Under the pieces are notes generated by a model. That model ran no database searches. It saw nothing but the letters and a program-made list of their open reading frames with translations, and had not been told where the DNA came from. From Gadus chalcogrammus (lineage: Eukaryota > Chordata > Actinopteri > Gadiformes > Gadidae), in contig NC_079424.1 in assembly GCF_026213295.1 (NCBI RefSeq), positions 19,485,494-19,549,493 on the forward strand: DNA of 64,000 nucleotides, in the 5' to 3' direction. Shown here in pieces: positions 1 through 62,283 of this stretch. Each line of letters starts with the position of its first letter. Position 1 is the first letter of the stretch. A program made the translations under genes and the position numbers.

Positions 1-549
1 ACAGACAAACATGACCACCGTCTTCTCCCAACAGGCGTCCTGTACTGCACTATAAGTCTCTCATACCATTCCGTTTCTCTCTTTCCCCTCTCATCACTTT
101 CCCTCCGTCCTGTTTTCTATCTACCTCTCCCTCTCCCTCTCCCTCCGGCTTTTCCGGCACAACATGGTCTTGGCACCGTTCCTTACTTTTAGCAAGTATT
201 ATTGGATATACCTACAGACACTGACACACTCAAACACCCTCTCACACTCACAGGCTCACCCGAGCCATCCCACAAGTAGGGCAGCCCAATCAAGAGTCTG
301 ACCAGACATCCATCAGCGCCTCCTGCGTGCATGACCTTGGGGCTGTCTTCACACTCAGTCTGTCTTCAGACCCCCTTGGGGGGGAGGGCGCTTTAGGTAA
401 GACTTGTGACCGGCACACACTCTGGGGGGGGGGGGGGGGGCATTTGGTTGTGGTGTGGCCTAGCAAAGGGAAGTTTCAATGTGGTGTTGTCATGTGTTCT
501 CACGACGGAACACCTGGAACGGGGGAGGGGCCCAAATGAGTGAGTGGCG

Positions 550-690
550 AGAGAGAGGGGCGGGACTTTCAGAGGCATGCGGTGAGAGTCCGAGGAGCGG
601 GACTTTCAGTGACATGGGGTAAGTGGTGAAAAAAAAGAGTTTTGGGGGGTTAGTGGCGAGAGACAGAGGGGCGGGACTTTCAGCGGAATT
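550..690. repeat. Degenerate minisatellite with GCGGGACTTTCAG core
   Basis: Three copies of a G-rich unit with a GCGGGACTTTCAG core lie about 40-75 bp apart with diverged spacers. Confidence 0.6.
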
Positions 691-942
691 GGGGTTAGTT
701 GTGGGAGAGAGATGAAAATCAGCTTGCATAGCTAAATCTGGCACCTTTACATGTTGAAGTTGTTCTTCATCTCGTCGTGTGCCTGTCTTCTCACTTCGGG
801 GACTGATACCTGACCCAGCTCATATGGGCAGTAAGAGAATGGAAAGGATTTTGCGGTGGACCGGCATAATGCTGCAATCCAGGATCCTCTCTCAGCCTGT
901 GTGAGATTGAGGAGAGGGGGGAGATATCGAGGAGGAGGGGAG

Positions 943-945
<3 letters not shown>

Positions 946-1019
<74 letters not shown>
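946..1019. repeat. (GA)n microsatellite
   Basis: About 37 uninterrupted AG units, followed by shorter AG runs separated by TATAC up to about 1052. Confidence 0.97.
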
Positions 1020-1022
<3 letters not shown>

Positions 1023-1157
1023 ACAGAGAGAGAGAGAGAGTATACAGAGAGAGTGAGTCAGCATGTAGTGCAGAGGATGACGGTGGAGTGGCGAGTGGTG
1101 GGGGAGGGGAGGATAGAGAGAATTGGGATACGAGAGATAGCAGGAAAGTGGAGGAAC

Positions 1158-1161
<4 letters not shown>

Positions 1162-1243
<82 letters not shown>
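1162..1243. repeat. (GT)n microsatellite with imperfect tail
   Basis: About 41 TG units, then imperfect GT/GC-rich sequence to about 1345. The opposite-strand Thr/His ORFs are artefacts of the repeat. Confidence 0.97.
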
Positions 1244-1245
<2 letters not shown>

Positions 1246-1450
1246 TGTGTGTGTCTGTGTGTGGGTGTGAATGAATGTGTGTGTGCATGAAGGTGTGTGT
1301 GTGTGTGCGTGCGCGTGTGTGTGCGTGCATGAATGTGTGTGCATGGGTGGAAAATTGCTTTTCCACACAAACGAACCCCATGATGACTCAAAACCTACTT
1401 TACTCAAGGCAGCAAAGGTATTATGGAGATACATATAGACACATAAAGTA

Positions 1451-1455
<5 letters not shown>

Positions 1456-1487
<32 letters not shown>
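1456..1487. repeat. (AT)n microsatellite
   Basis: Sixteen AT units. Confidence 0.95.
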
Positions 1488-1492
<5 letters not shown>

Positions 1493-4400
1493 AGGGGAAA
1501 AGTCCCATGGGTGATTTATTGCAAAGCCGGAATAGCTCAGCAGATTTGGCTGCATGAGAACGCATCTCTCGCTCTGTTCCTCTCTTTCCATCTCTCAAGA
1601 AACACAAATCATAAATGGAGAGGAGGGCTCTCTCCCTCCTCCTCGTTCTCCTCCTCCTCCATCTCTATACTCCTCCATGATAAAGAAGCAGAAAAAAAAA
1701 GACTCAACAAGGAGAGGAAAAATAAGTTTACCTAGCATAATAAGATCCTGTAGTTTCATCCCAGCACATTCTATATGTTCTCTCCTAGAAGTGCTGGCAG
1801 TAAATAAAAAATATATAAATAAAAGCAAGCAGATGCTGCGGGATTTTGATGTAAATGAAGCAGGACAGTGTTTTTTTTTCCCTGCCAGTTGCTTTGATTA
1901 AGTCAGCGTCCCCCCAGCCGCCTCCCAGCTGAGTCTATACGCTTCCCGTTCAGTCAGAAGGAATCAGACCCGCCGACGAGCGCCACCCTCAGGGGAGTTC
2001 CCTTGGCAGCGGCAGGTATCACGCCACCTGCAGCTCTGAGCGGCATCATTAACAAAGGTCAGCTGTGCTCGCTGGGAAATGACAAACGCGCACTCACATA
2101 CAAATTCTTCATCGACTCGTTAATGCATCTGGATTTCCTCGCCCCGGGATGAAGGTTTTGCCCTTCGTTGTCTGACGAGGAAGGAAGTCGACTTGGTGCG
2201 TGCAAAATTGTTCTCTTTGTGGGGCGAACGCGTCTCCTGATAAAGTAGGCTCGGCCCTCGAGTTAAACACCGACATAAAAGTCTACATGTAAAAAGACGC
2301 AGGGGATGAATCAATGTTGAAGATGTTCACAGCAGGCGGTGGATTAGGGTTTTTTAATCAGCTCTGAAGAGGCTGCACGTTCTCATTAGTGGTTTCACAG
2401 GGTTTGAATATCAAACGGCCATGTCTCCATTTACACGAAATACTGTGCAGGCAGGCAGCATATACCATCACGCCTGAATGGCAATGAGACGAGGATAATT
2501 ATGTTTTGAAATGCCCCCATCCTACTCTAGACCTCCTTCAGACTGGTTCCAGGAGGCATTGGGGTTCTTAAAAAAGGACCCTCATTTTAATATAGACCCA
2601 TTCATTGAGTACATTTTTATATTCCTGGCCCAAGGGAATGTTCTTGCAGTTGGTGGCTGCTGCTGCCTTTGAAAGACTGTATGGTAAAGGCTGTTCATGT
2701 AAAGGTAGACCTGTGTGAGACACGTCAGAGAGGTCAGAAATCACTACTGAATCAAACGTGTGCATCTCTGAGGGTTCCATGTCATTTGAACCCCCTCTCT
2801 ATTAAAGGAGTGGGGAAAACATTTTTGACACACGAATTAGGAACTTGGGGGGGGGGGGGGGGGGCTTCATCCACCATGTCAAGCCAAGCAAGAGGAAGAG
2901 GCAAGAGGCCCCCCTCACCCCTGCCTTCTCCTTAACAGCCTCAATCTGCATTAGCCGTAAATCCCATTGAATAAAAGCATCTGTTGAATGACTGTGAGCG
3001 TATTGCATGGCAAACTGAATCAAACTGAAAAGGCCCAGCGCTTCGCAGAGAGTAAAGGGGTCATCGGCTGGGTCCTGTGAGGGCGTGTGGCCGCAGTAAA
3101 GGATGTGTTTGTGTGAGAGAGAGCTCACATGCGTAACACTGTCCCGCGACGCTACCGACACAATAATCCCATTCTTTCACCCGGCAGCACACTTGTGTAT
3201 GTGCGAGGATGTCACGGGGTGTCCCATGTCACATTGTCCGTCAACCCCCCCCTCCCCCCTAACAAACTGAAAACACACTCTTATGTCTGAGGTCGTTGCG
3301 GCACGTGTACCGATCAATATCTTCTCCTGTCAACCCTAGACAGTTGGGTAAAACTAAAAAAAAATAAGAATAATCCTTTGCACCCCCACCTCGACGTAAA
3401 CACACTCCCTGCGATGTGGGGGGATCGGCAGGTTGCTTATTTTCACCTCCGAGCGCTAAGCGTGATACATAAGAGGTATCGGGGCTGTTCATTGTCGGAG
3501 CCTGTCAGCCCGCCATCGCCCTGCCATGCTCTGGCTCCTTGCAGCAGGCTGCGACCAGAGATTTCCAGTCTGCGCTGTCTCCAAGAACCGGGCTTGGCAC
3601 CTTCAAATCACCACTATATGCAGTTCTCACACCCCCGCTCGCTCCCTCTCTCTCTCTCTCTTTCCCTCTCCCTTTCGTGCTCGCTAGCTGATTCTCACTC
3701 TCAAGACAAAATTGCTAAAATTACACTCTGGTGAATGTATTTGCGGCCGCCTGCCTACCACCCAAGAGCAGGAATGTGTCAGCCCGGGCAGAATGCTAAA
3801 CACAGCCTGACCTCCGTGACAAATAAACAGCGTGCCAGAGCTACGATGATACATCGACAAGAAGATTCATTACCCCAAAGAAAGTCTGCTGCTCTGACGC
3901 TTCCCTTCTAGCTCACTGCTGTGATCCGTCACGTTGTCTCGTAAACGGCAGACACAAGCCCCGAGGGGCCGCCGTTTTAAACTAATGAGAAGGAGCTTTG
4001 AATTTGAGCGTAAAGCGTTTTAGAGAGGCCTCTGCCTAGACTATACTTTTTATAATGATGTTGGTATGGAACACAAATTAAGCGTATTGTTTGAGATTCT
4101 TCAAAGGGAAAGTGCAAGATGTCTTACCTTTGTTATGACTATTTAAATGACTATACAAAATGACTTTCAACTGATCCACAGGTTGTGACGGTGCAGTTAG
4201 GGGGTGAAACGGCGAATAAAGAGAAAAATAACTAAGGAGACGGTAGGAGAATACAGACAGCTCATTAAGGACTTAGGCAGTCAAGGGGTAAGTCAGAGAG
4301 TAGAGACAGATGAGACAGGTCTTTAGGTAGGCAAGTCATTCAGGGGACAGTTTAAGCTTTTCAAGGATTTGGAGACTTGGACCCAGGACCTCAAGATGGG

Positions 4401-6394
4401 AGATGAACGCTGTAGCCACGACACTATCCGACACCACACGTGAATCCTCAAACATCAGCAATGCTCCACATCCCCCAGCTTCGTGCAGACTTATAGCCAG
4501 GCTCAGCTGCAGTGAGTAAATGTTGAGCATGTGGACACTATTGATCTTGTTTAACACAGAAGAGTGTGCGTTGTTAGGGTTTGACACACTCAATGGCTGG
4601 ATGTATTAAAGAATATCGAAAGAAAAGAAAACACCCAAATACGAGATTTACATTTCATGTCGGATTTAGATTAATCCTGTGGATAAATCCTTTTGTGAAA
4701 CTGCATAATTCACCATGGTACTAGATTATCGTTAATTCCTCTGGCCATGGAATCAAAGCAGATGTTGAAAGCTGGCGGCTTTTCTAAATTGAGACAGTTT
4801 TGCCCAAATTGGTAAAGTGTTCAAAGCAACACTGATTTAAAAGCATACTTGATGAGCTGCAATGATGAGATAAAGTGGGAAAACCCTACACTTGATTGTT
4901 GGCTTTTCGCAATCCATCCGCATTCGTTTTATTTTCTGACTTGGTTCGCTGGACGATTTCCCCATAATGAGCCAGCATTGGTTTTCTTGATGAGAAAACA
5001 CGCGGTTTACCTCGGTTTGTATGTCGGACAAATGATGGATCAAACCCTCTTCCCGCCGTCACAGACACACAGCAAACGCCAGCAGAGAAAAAAAACACCC
5101 ATTCCAATTTCCTAATCATCCATCAGTCACCGCTTGAGTTTAGTGGTTCATTTCAGTCCCCACTTCCCTAGGGTTTAAAGGTCAGGACCTACCCACACGC
5201 ACAGCCACAGCTTTTTTGTTCTCTTATCAAACCTCTTTATGTAAGAGCCACTCATTCAGCATGTTTCGCTTCTCCCTGTTGGCGGCATGCCCCGCCATCA
5301 GCTCACAGCCAGATAGTTTTATTGGCCATTAGCGGGCCTTATCTGATCACACAGATTTCCAGAGCGCAGCACAATAGCGGTAGCGCTCGTGGATTAGCGT
5401 TTGTTCCATCGCTCTGGTGTCGGGGAGATTCCTTCTGCTGCCAGTCAAGAGCTACAGCCGAAAGAACCCGCTAGTACTGCTTAGAGTCCTCTCCTTAAAG
5501 AGATGGCAGTCTCTGTCTTTCTGCCTCTGCTTGTGGTGTTAGTCTGAGAGTTTCTCACATTGTGGGAAATGTCCACAAGGGTCATGACAGTTCTTGTGAC
5601 AGTTCCTGTGACAGCTCTTCTCTTCTCTCGCCACCGACACACGTCTGCCCTCTTCCCCTCTTCTGCTGAATGTGTAATGACAGCCAAATGTGCGGCAGGG
5701 GTATGCAGGTGTTGAAAGTGGAACTCTCACAGCAGTGGAGTTATAAACATTGAAGATTGAATGCTTTGACCCGCCAAATTGTCGTTTTGGCGGTTCAAGG
5801 AATAACTTCTGCCAAAAACGTAAGGTTTTTTTTCATGTAATGTACAACGGTTCTTTGTTTGAACGTAGAGACATGTATAAACAGAGAGCTAGGCCGAGGT
5901 TACACTAGAGATGGTGGTCACAGAGAGAGCAAGGCGACGTAGACTTCCCATTGAGTGACATCCTAAAAACATTGATGATAGGTAGGGTTTCACAAAAATG
6001 ATCCAGTGTCTTCATAGAAATAACTTTCCCTGGTCTATCCAAATGTCCCTCATTGTCAGGAAATCACACGCAAGTGTTTCATTTCCCAGTGCAGTCGGAG
6101 GCAGTTGGTGGTTGTGGTGGTTGTGGTGGGGGAGGGGAGCGAGTACACGCTCACTCCCCTTCTGCTAACGTTGGGTATCGGTCGGGTGGCACATCTTCTA
6201 ACGCGTCGGTTCCCCTCAACCAGAGGGGAAACCGCACTGCTCTAATCTGTGGCGGACCGTGAGTCCACCACGGCGCTCGGCCCGCCGACGCATCGGGTCG
6301 ATCTGTTGTCCGCCATCCGATACCCTGACAGAGCGGGGGAGGCCCGGGCCTTGGGGTACAATATTGGATTGGTAAAGGGTTTTGAAGATCAATT

Positions 6395-6450
6395 GCGGTA
6401 TATATACATGCATATATATATAGGTGTATATATACATAAATATATATATG
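6395..6450. repeat. AT-rich (TA)n-like low-complexity tract
   Basis: Interrupted TATATA runs with CATGCA and GGTG breaks. They generate short Tyr/Ile ORFs on both strands. Confidence 0.8.
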
Positions 6451-7318
6451 ACTCTTCTGAACGTCTGGATCTCTCCCCCAGCGCAACCCACAGACCACAG
6501 TGCATAAGACGCAGATGAACAGATGAGATAGGAAGACTTTGTTAATAACCGAAGGGAAATTCAGATGTTACAGCAGCGAACAAAATTTAAAGTGAAACAG
6601 GGCTAATCACCAGGAGATGAGAAGGAGGAGATAGGAGGGAGGCACTTTAAAGAACAGATGGGTGGAGGGAGATGAAGGGAGGGCAAGGTAGTGAGAGAGT
6701 GAGAGGGGAGTTTTGTGTTCAGGAGGAGTACGGATGGAAGGAGTGAATCTCTTGGGTCTCGTCAGGAAGTTAGAGGGCCTGCATCTGAAAGGAAGCGGAC
6801 AAAGCACCTTTCAGGATCAAATGGTAAGAAATAAGAATTCCTTGGCTTGTGAGGTTTGGAGAAAGGTGGGCTGTTGCTGTTTTATTTTATGTCAGAGCTC
6901 TAGCATAGAGCTCAAGCCTCCCTATGCACCGCTGCTATCCCTAGTACCAGACCGTTGCTGTGTCCGCATGGATCCATCTACGTGGAGACCCATAGCCATG
7001 GCCAAGGAGAGCATGTCGGAAGCCCTGTGTACGGGAATCTCCCTTTGTTTCCTGTTGCTCGTGTTTTGCACACAGGCCGGTGGCCACGGGGCAGCACTTA
7101 CAGCCCAGTGTAAACATAGAGGAGGGTGGGAGGGAGGAGGGGGGGGGGGACCTTCTGTATGTCAGGGGGAGGGGGGGGGGGGTTGGGGGTGGGGGTCTGG
7201 TTCACTTCCCAGAGAGGGCAAGGGTCGCAGCGCCTTGCACATGAGGCAGAGCAAACACGACGAGGCCCCCCGAGATTTGTCTGAGACAAGCTAACCCTCC
7301 CACACCACCTAACCCACC

Positions 7319-7372
7319 CCATCACCACCACCACCACCACCTACCCTGCCCCACCACCACCACCACCACCCC
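7319..7372. repeat. (CCA)n trinucleotide repeat
   Basis: Two CAC/CCA blocks separated by TACCCTGCC, next to poly-G tracts at 7140-7195. Confidence 0.9.
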
Positions 7373-8105
7373 CATCTCTCTGATCCAATTGCCTCCAAAG
7401 GCAGATGAAGAAAGAGAAAAAAAACGGGGGAATAGTTCAATGCAGCCTCCCTGTGTGGAATGAAATCTGCAAAGCCCCAGCCCTGCTCGGAGATGAAGAG
7501 GTTCAGCCAGAGCTTGTTTACATCACTAGGACACCTCCGGGTTTTCAGTTTGTTCCTTCCCACTCCTATAGGACTCAGCGGCGCAGGAGCGGAAGAGAGG
7601 AGAAGAGAGGAACCCAGAGAACAACAGTTGGTTGGTTTTTCGCATCCTGCTCCCTCAGCACTAAGAGGTTTCCTCAAGCAGAGCCTCACGCTGAAATATT
7701 AATCATGTTTGACAGCTGTTTAGCTATGAAAACAAACACGTTTTCTTTTTTAAAGAGCTCAGTCCCCTGGCTTAAATAGCATGACGTGGCTTTGAAAAAA
7801 TGTGACATTCCGGGGAACATAAAGTTCAGATTAGGTTGCAGCGGAGGAGTAAACTGCAACAGTCTAGACCTGAGCTTCACAAAGTAAAGCAAAAAAAGAA
7901 CTGCGATTATTAAGCAATTACATTAAGAATGTACTAATATGTAGGGCATGGGAAAAGAGCTGTCCTCTGCCCTGAACCTTACGCAGGAATGCCTCCTTAA
8001 ACCACGGCTGGACCGCTATGACAAGGTGCTGCTTGGCCGTGGACCTCACAGTACTTAACAGGTCTAGGAGCCACATGTAACACCCAACTCTCTCACTTTC
8101 TCTCA

Positions 8106-8107
<2 letters not shown>

Positions 8108-8188
<81 letters not shown>
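8108..8188. repeat. (CA)n microsatellite
   Basis: About 40 uninterrupted CA units. Confidence 0.97.
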
Positions 8189-8190
<2 letters not shown>

Positions 8191-8411
8191 CTGCTCAGCC
8201 AAAGTGTGTGCAGCCACGTGCACGCTCGCAGGGCAGCGTCCGTGCCCCCACGCGGCCAAGGTAATTTGCAGCATTAAAACGCCTGATAGCACGCATGCAC
8301 ATGGGGGTTAGCGGGTGATTTAACAGACATGGCTCACACCAATTAGAGTTATTCAGCCAGGCGGAGCCACCCAGGAGGACAAGCTGGGGGGGGGGGGGGG
8401 CTAGGGCTGTC

Positions 8412-8518
<107 letters not shown>

Positions 8519-8680
8519 GCACGATCCCTCCCTCACACTGGCGGACATAGTGGGGGGTGTTGTACAGTTTATTTTGTGATAACAAGAAACAAGCCCTCTC
8601 AGATGGAGGAGAATCTGTTTACCCCGTCTGTGTTTCCGTCATACTGCTTGGGGAGAGACGCTGCTGACCGTACACCACTC

Positions 8681-8682
<2 letters not shown>

Positions 8683-8735
<53 letters not shown>
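8683..8735. repeat. (GT)n microsatellite
   Basis: About 26 GT units. With the two CA arrays before it, three long arrays lie within 630 bp. Confidence 0.97.
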
Positions 8736-8738
<3 letters not shown>

Positions 8739-9276
8739 GGAAGGGGGGGCTAAGGACCACCTGCTGCTCCTTTTGAACACACATGGGCCATTCCCCCTGA
8801 TTTCTCTAACAAGCCAGGCCTGATGAGTGTGGGGGCAGGGGGGGGCAGGGGGGTTACAGCAGACTGTAACCTGGGCTGCCAAGGAGGGTGGGGTAGGGCT
8901 GGTGATGGCGGTGGTGGGGTGGAACAGGCAGAGCTGTGCGGTGCGACCTCCTGCTCCTCCCTCCTAGCCAGTCCGTCCTTAATGAGAAGAGAGAAAGGAG
9001 AGGAGGGAGAGAGCGAGAGCGGGGAGGAGGGAGAGGACAAAAGGAATTCTATTTGCGCACGCCCTTTGGAGGAGTCAAGCCCCTGAGAGCACACACCTGA
9101 TTCATTTCTTCTTGAGGGCTATTAATCTCTTCAAGCACCAGAATCACTTTGCCTCTCTGCGCGGGGAGAGGAGATTGAGTTTTCTATCGCAATCAAGCAG
9201 GAGGCCTGCGAACAGGGGGACGGCGGAGAGGGGAGTCGTAGTGTGCAGGCACCACACCACACATGCGCACCAACAG

Positions 9277-9277
<1 letters not shown>

Positions 9278-9313
<36 letters not shown>
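9278..9313. repeat. (CA)n microsatellite
   Basis: About 18 CA units. Confidence 0.95.
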
Positions 9314-9314
<1 letters not shown>

Positions 9315-12300
9315 CCAAGCGCTTGCCGCTATAGTCGCCATGGAACACGCGCTTTGGATGAAATACTTGATTCCATTTGGAGGGAGAGTTGTAAGAATGA
9401 GCACGGCCAACTGCAGCGGTTTCAGTTTTTTCCTCCAGAGCCTCTTAATGAAACAAATCAGTTTCCACCGGGTTTCCCCCGTTTCCATTGTTCCGGTGGT
9501 TCGGTCTTAACCGTTCTGCAGCCAGGGCCTAGACAGCCGTCCGGGTCCTGGAGCACTACAGCTCCGCAATTAGACTTCTGACAAGCAGGGGGGGGATTAT
9601 TAAACTAAAATAAAGACGGGGGCCCGGACAGCCTTACCCCAGTTACATCCGACGTCGCGAGGGGTCAAAGGGCGCATTGTGTATCTTTCCCGTCGGGGTC
9701 AGTTCAGACCATTAATTAACACTTTTATCCAATTCATCAGCGGCGAGCAATAGAGTCTCGCAGCATTAATCGTGCATAACAGAACAATGATCGGTGCTGC
9801 CACCGCGGCGGAGCGCAGAGCTAGCCAGCGCTAATGGGGATGCTACGAAGGCCACTTTAAAATGAAAAAGTGCCAGGGAGTGTGGTGTCACTAAATCAAT
9901 ACAGAGGTTCCCTCCTCCCCCCCTAGCCCCCAACACGGAGACAGGACAGGGCCCCCTGCTGGGTCGGATAGCCCCATACCCGTGTCCTACACAGCAGAGG
10001 TGTGTGTGTGAACAAGGCCGGCGTTCCACAACGCAGTAACACAGTTCAGTCACGGGGATAACAGCATCGAGGCCCCCGGGAGCCCTTATGGCGGTGACGG
10101 CGGTGATGATGTGTGTGGAGGGGAGGGAGCTTCATATCATGCTCATTCATCTCCGTAGCATGACACCCCCGTGGGGACCACCCCCGGAACAATCCACATC
10201 CTCCCCATCACCATTCCCTCCGTCCCCGCCTCCCCCTCTCTGACACGGAGGGAGGAGCGAGAGGCCGGCCTAAACACAGCGGACCGGTTCGGCCGGCGTT
10301 CCCCTCAAACTGTTCACTTGCTCGTGAATGATAGAGGAACAACTCACAATCTGGGTCACTTCAATCCCCCGCCTCCCCCCACCACCAACACCCCACTCCC
10401 CCATCAATTACAGCCGATCGCCCAAAGGTCTGCTTGGCGTTGACTAGACAGCTCTGGAAGTAATTATTAGTGAAGGTGATTTAATAAAGAATATATAACA
10501 GCGATACGGAAGAGGTTCTGAAGGACACGGAAGAGACCCCCCCCCCCCCGGCTAATTCCTCTGCTCCTGTCTGCTTGGGCTGACTCCGGAGTTAGCTTAT
10601 CCTTCAAACAAACATCCTCCCTCCCCCCTTTCCGTGCTCCATCTTTCCCCCCTCCGTGGCGCGCCGCCTCTCATCTATCTGCCTGACATGCGCTTCCTTG
10701 CTTGTTTGTTTTTTGGTTTTCTCTCTTTCTCCCTCCGTCTGCCCGCGAGACGCAGACAGCGATATTGAGCCGTGCCGACGGGCGCTCCCCCTCCCCAGTC
10801 TGATGAATCAATCACTCTGGCGCACAGGCCCGCACGTCCCTATCCCTGCCCCTTCCCCCCTCTTCCCTCCCCTCCCCTCCCCCCACAAACACAAACACAC
10901 ACGTCCTCGCCCTCGTCCCTCGTCGTTCGTCTCGCGTCTGTCAGCACACACAGCGGGGCTGTTTGTTTATTTTTCCCTCTGAGAAAGTTCTGCCGGCGCA
11001 GACCTCAAACGTGTGGTGTCGGGAAAGCGTTGTAGTCTGGGAAATTATGATGACATTTTACACTCGTTGTGCTGCAATGTCTCGGAAAGATAGAAATATT
11101 AAGTCTTTGTGAATTCAAGTTGTTTAAGAGAAGGGTGCTCTGAAGTTAATCAACGGTTTGTCTTATCTATACTAGAGATTTTGCGCGCGTGTTGCGCACG
11201 CTCAACCTCTTTGTAATTAAACCCATAGCTATAATGTGGACACCCCGGTCACTAATCTAACACATTTCTGAGCGCATAATATAATAAAATGTTGCCTATG
11301 TTACAACGTATAACAATTTGGTTTACCTATTACGTAATGAAGCAAGCATAATCATTTTCTCTTTACGTTCTGAAACAAGCATAATCATTTTAAGGACACA
11401 TGTCCTCCGCATTTTTGCCACATTTGTATATCAGCAGATTCGACGCTGAGGGTGATTCACACTTGATGCTTTACATGTAGATGCGGACATCGATGTCGTT
11501 CAGACATCAGTAGCTCAACGGGGGGTAAGGGGTGTGGGCTTGCAAGGGTCGGTACTATATGACGGAGGGTAGTTTGTAAGAGGCTTGATAAGTCCGCTGA
11601 CACTGTAGTTTGTTTTGGTTTGACCGCAGACACACCGGCAGAACGGGCGGAACTCATCGCCATCATCTTAAATGTTGCCTCAACGATGCATCATATATTC
11701 CGTTGCATTCACAACATCCGCAGTATCGATCGATGAATGATTGGAGCATGAGTTAGAGACAAATAGAGGAAACTACGAAGAAGAGAGCGTCTTTTTTTTG
11801 CTTTATTTCACATATAACAAACACTGGAACAAATGAAGTTGATTTCTGTGTTTAAGTGAGAAAACAGGGAGTATAATCTTCGGCTAACTGTTAATAATAA
11901 CTAAAGAAATCTATATACGCGTTCAGCTGTATGCTGAAAAAGCTCATGTATTGTAATTTACTGGTTATGATAAGACCTATCTATTAGCGTTCCCAATGAA
12001 TGACTCTGAAAAGCAGTGCCAATATTTAAATGTGTTTTAACCATTTAGCAAGAAAAGGCAACAGGCTCATTATCATTTAGGTGGCCGCTCAATGACATGC
12101 AAATGCAGACTGAAGTGTCATCAACACGCGACTAGCACGTGCCAAGGCAACTAGCATTGGTTAGTTGAAAATAAGTGTGAAATCTCAAACACATGATCCA
12201 TGTAGCAACAGTCAGTGCTAAAATGCCCCCCTTGTTATTGTAACCTTTTACACCTCGGTGAATCTCCTTGGCAGGTAATTGGCAGCGTTGGAGACAGGAT

Positions 12301-12406
12301 CACTTCCAGCTTCTTGTGGGAACTAAGAACCAAGTGGAGCTCAGGCTTGCTTCAATCACCAGAAGGAGGCAAGTGACCTTGATTTTAAATGATTCACTGA
12401 TCGTGT

Positions 12407-12412
12407 TTTATT
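12407..12412 (-). promoter_or_regulatory. Candidate poly(A) signal for SHQ1
   Basis: AATAAA on the minus strand, about 255 bp past the SHQ1 stop codon. It is the first canonical hexamer I noticed downstream. The cleavage site is not visible from sequence alone. Confidence 0.4.
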
Positions 12413-12666
12413 GTGATTTCTGGTAGTTTAATGAATTCAACAAAAGCAACGGTGAAAGTGTGGGACAAATACAAGAGATTCCACATGCAACAACAAAATA
12501 GTAAAAAAAAAAAGAAGAAACGGTCCGATATATCGACTTCAGCACCGCCAGGAAGAATCCAACCCACAGTCTGCCAGAATCAGTCTGCCAGTATCCCATC
12601 CCCACTAGGGCTTAGGAAGGCGTCCACTGGGCGTGTTTGAGGTCAGGCGCTTCGTCCTCTTCCTCC

Positions 12667-60596
<47,930 letters not shown>

Positions 60597-62283
60597 GGTC
60601 AACACCAGTTATCTACAGCAGATCTTCTGCAAACGTGTCCATATAGCGAGTCCTGGTTTGTCATTCACACAAAACATAAAGTGGCAGATTTTGATGGTCT
60701 GTCTTTGACTACAGACAGGACAGTTGGTGTAAACAGTTATTTCACAGTCTGTAGAAAATTATAGCTATTCTAATTGGAAGTTGATGAAAAACAACAGGGA
60801 AACCCCTTCATTCGTGGGATAAATATGGAACGTAATTAAAGGGTTGTTACATTAAGGATAAGATTAATAGTCAACACTTAACTGTAGTCATAGCTGAAAC
60901 AAACTGGTTAAACGACGCCACCTAGTGACGGACTTATTCTGCTGTTGTGGTGCGTGCATGCAGCGCAGCACACGTGTGTGCCACATTGACATTAGCAGTG
61001 AGTGGTCTGGTCTGTCAACAAATAAACTGTTATAGCTCCTCGTGTAGCCCAGTCTAATAATTGGGTTGATGTTAGTAAGCGTTGCACCATCACATACAAA
61101 CACTTATGTTAATGTGGACGCAATCTATTCTTTTTTAACGATTTTAGCTTGTAATCTAAACTGAGTTTACTAGCAATCAAGTTTTCAATGTTGTGGCTAT
61201 ACTAGCATGCTAGGCTAGCTCAGCTAGTAGAATTTACTTACAATGCTTGGACTGTACTGTCAAGGACTGATTGTATACATTGGAACAGTTAAGAGAGAGA
61301 CCCCGACACGCAAATCATTAAACGGAATTACCGAAAACAAATCTTTTTACGAAGAAATCTGCGTTGGATGTTCGGAAAAAGCATCACATGCACCACTTTT
61401 TGGTAACGTCCATGTTTTACCGTACTGGAACGAATATAGGGGCAAGCTATTTTCAAATGGCCACATATGAACATAACACATAGCACATTGTGATAGAAAC
61501 CACGTTAGGGATCAGTCCGGTAATATTTGGTAGCTTAAGGCCTGAAACGTGGAATAAGTAAGTGTTCACTATTCAAATTTAGATATTTTTTTATCATATG
61601 GAACACATGAATGTAAAGTAAAACCACATAGGCCTACACTAAGAACAGGGTAATTTAGTAGTGATTGACTTTTATCGAAACTACAAAATCCACAGGGAAT
61701 TCAGATTCGCGTGAGTAAAGAGGGAGATAACTAAGGATGTCTACATGTAGGTTGTGAAAATGTAGGATCCATCCAAGCCCCTTTTGGCTGAGCGTAGAAC
61801 ACCATAGACACATTATCCTAAATGGATAAAGAGTATAGAGAGTATACATCCCATACTATTAGAATCGTTGCTATTATGTACATAAATATGCACACCTGTT
61901 GCAGAATTTCCTGTATGCACGCAAAGCTTTCGCATACATTAACGTGTTAATGTGAGTTTGCGTAAAAATAAAGAATGATATAAAAACGTTAAAAGTCACT
62001 TGTAACGTCTCGGTATCTCTAAAAATGTGTCATATATTTTCCTCTAATTAAATACAGCGCAGAAAAGCACGGCGCGTCTATCATGAGACTTACGGGGAAG
62101 TGAGCAAGCCACTCCTCCGCTTGAAATGTTTCATGGTTGCGCTAAATCCATCTTTACTCTGTCGTCTGCAGCTAATGCAGTCGAGGAGCGCTATTAAAAT
62201 GTCAACTCGTTTTGTTTTTCGCGAATTGTAGCCATGAGAGGAGATTTTTTTCCCTCGTTTAACTTTCCGACCTCGGTCTCACA
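60597..62283. promoter_or_regulatory. Intergenic spacer between SHQ1 and the gxylt2-like exon (likely bidirectional promoter region)
   Basis: 1.7 kb between the two divergent start codons. It must hold both 5' UTRs and promoters. It is AT-rich with no clear TATA/CCAAT arrangement or strong CpG island that I can assign. The 75-codon ORF at 61243-61470 has no recognisable motif and is treated as chance. Confidence 0.5.

Noticed and set aside
747..1434. Minus-strand ORFs of 180-214 codons rich in His/Thr and Ser/Leu
   Set aside because: They are translations of (GT)n and (GA)n microsatellites.
6203..6234. Short hairpin GGTTCCCCTC/GAGGGGAAACC as an RNA gene or terminator
   Set aside because: A single small stem in intergenic DNA with no tRNA, snoRNA or other RNA features around it.
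6713..7294. 193-codon plus-strand ORF with a hydrophobic stretch
   Set aside because: No recognisable domain, and it ends in poly-Gly from G-runs. Treated as chance in intergenic DNA.
61243..61470. 75-codon ORF in the SHQ1/gxylt2 spacer
   Set aside because: No family motif and no splice or start support. Chance is more likely in AT-rich sequence of this length.
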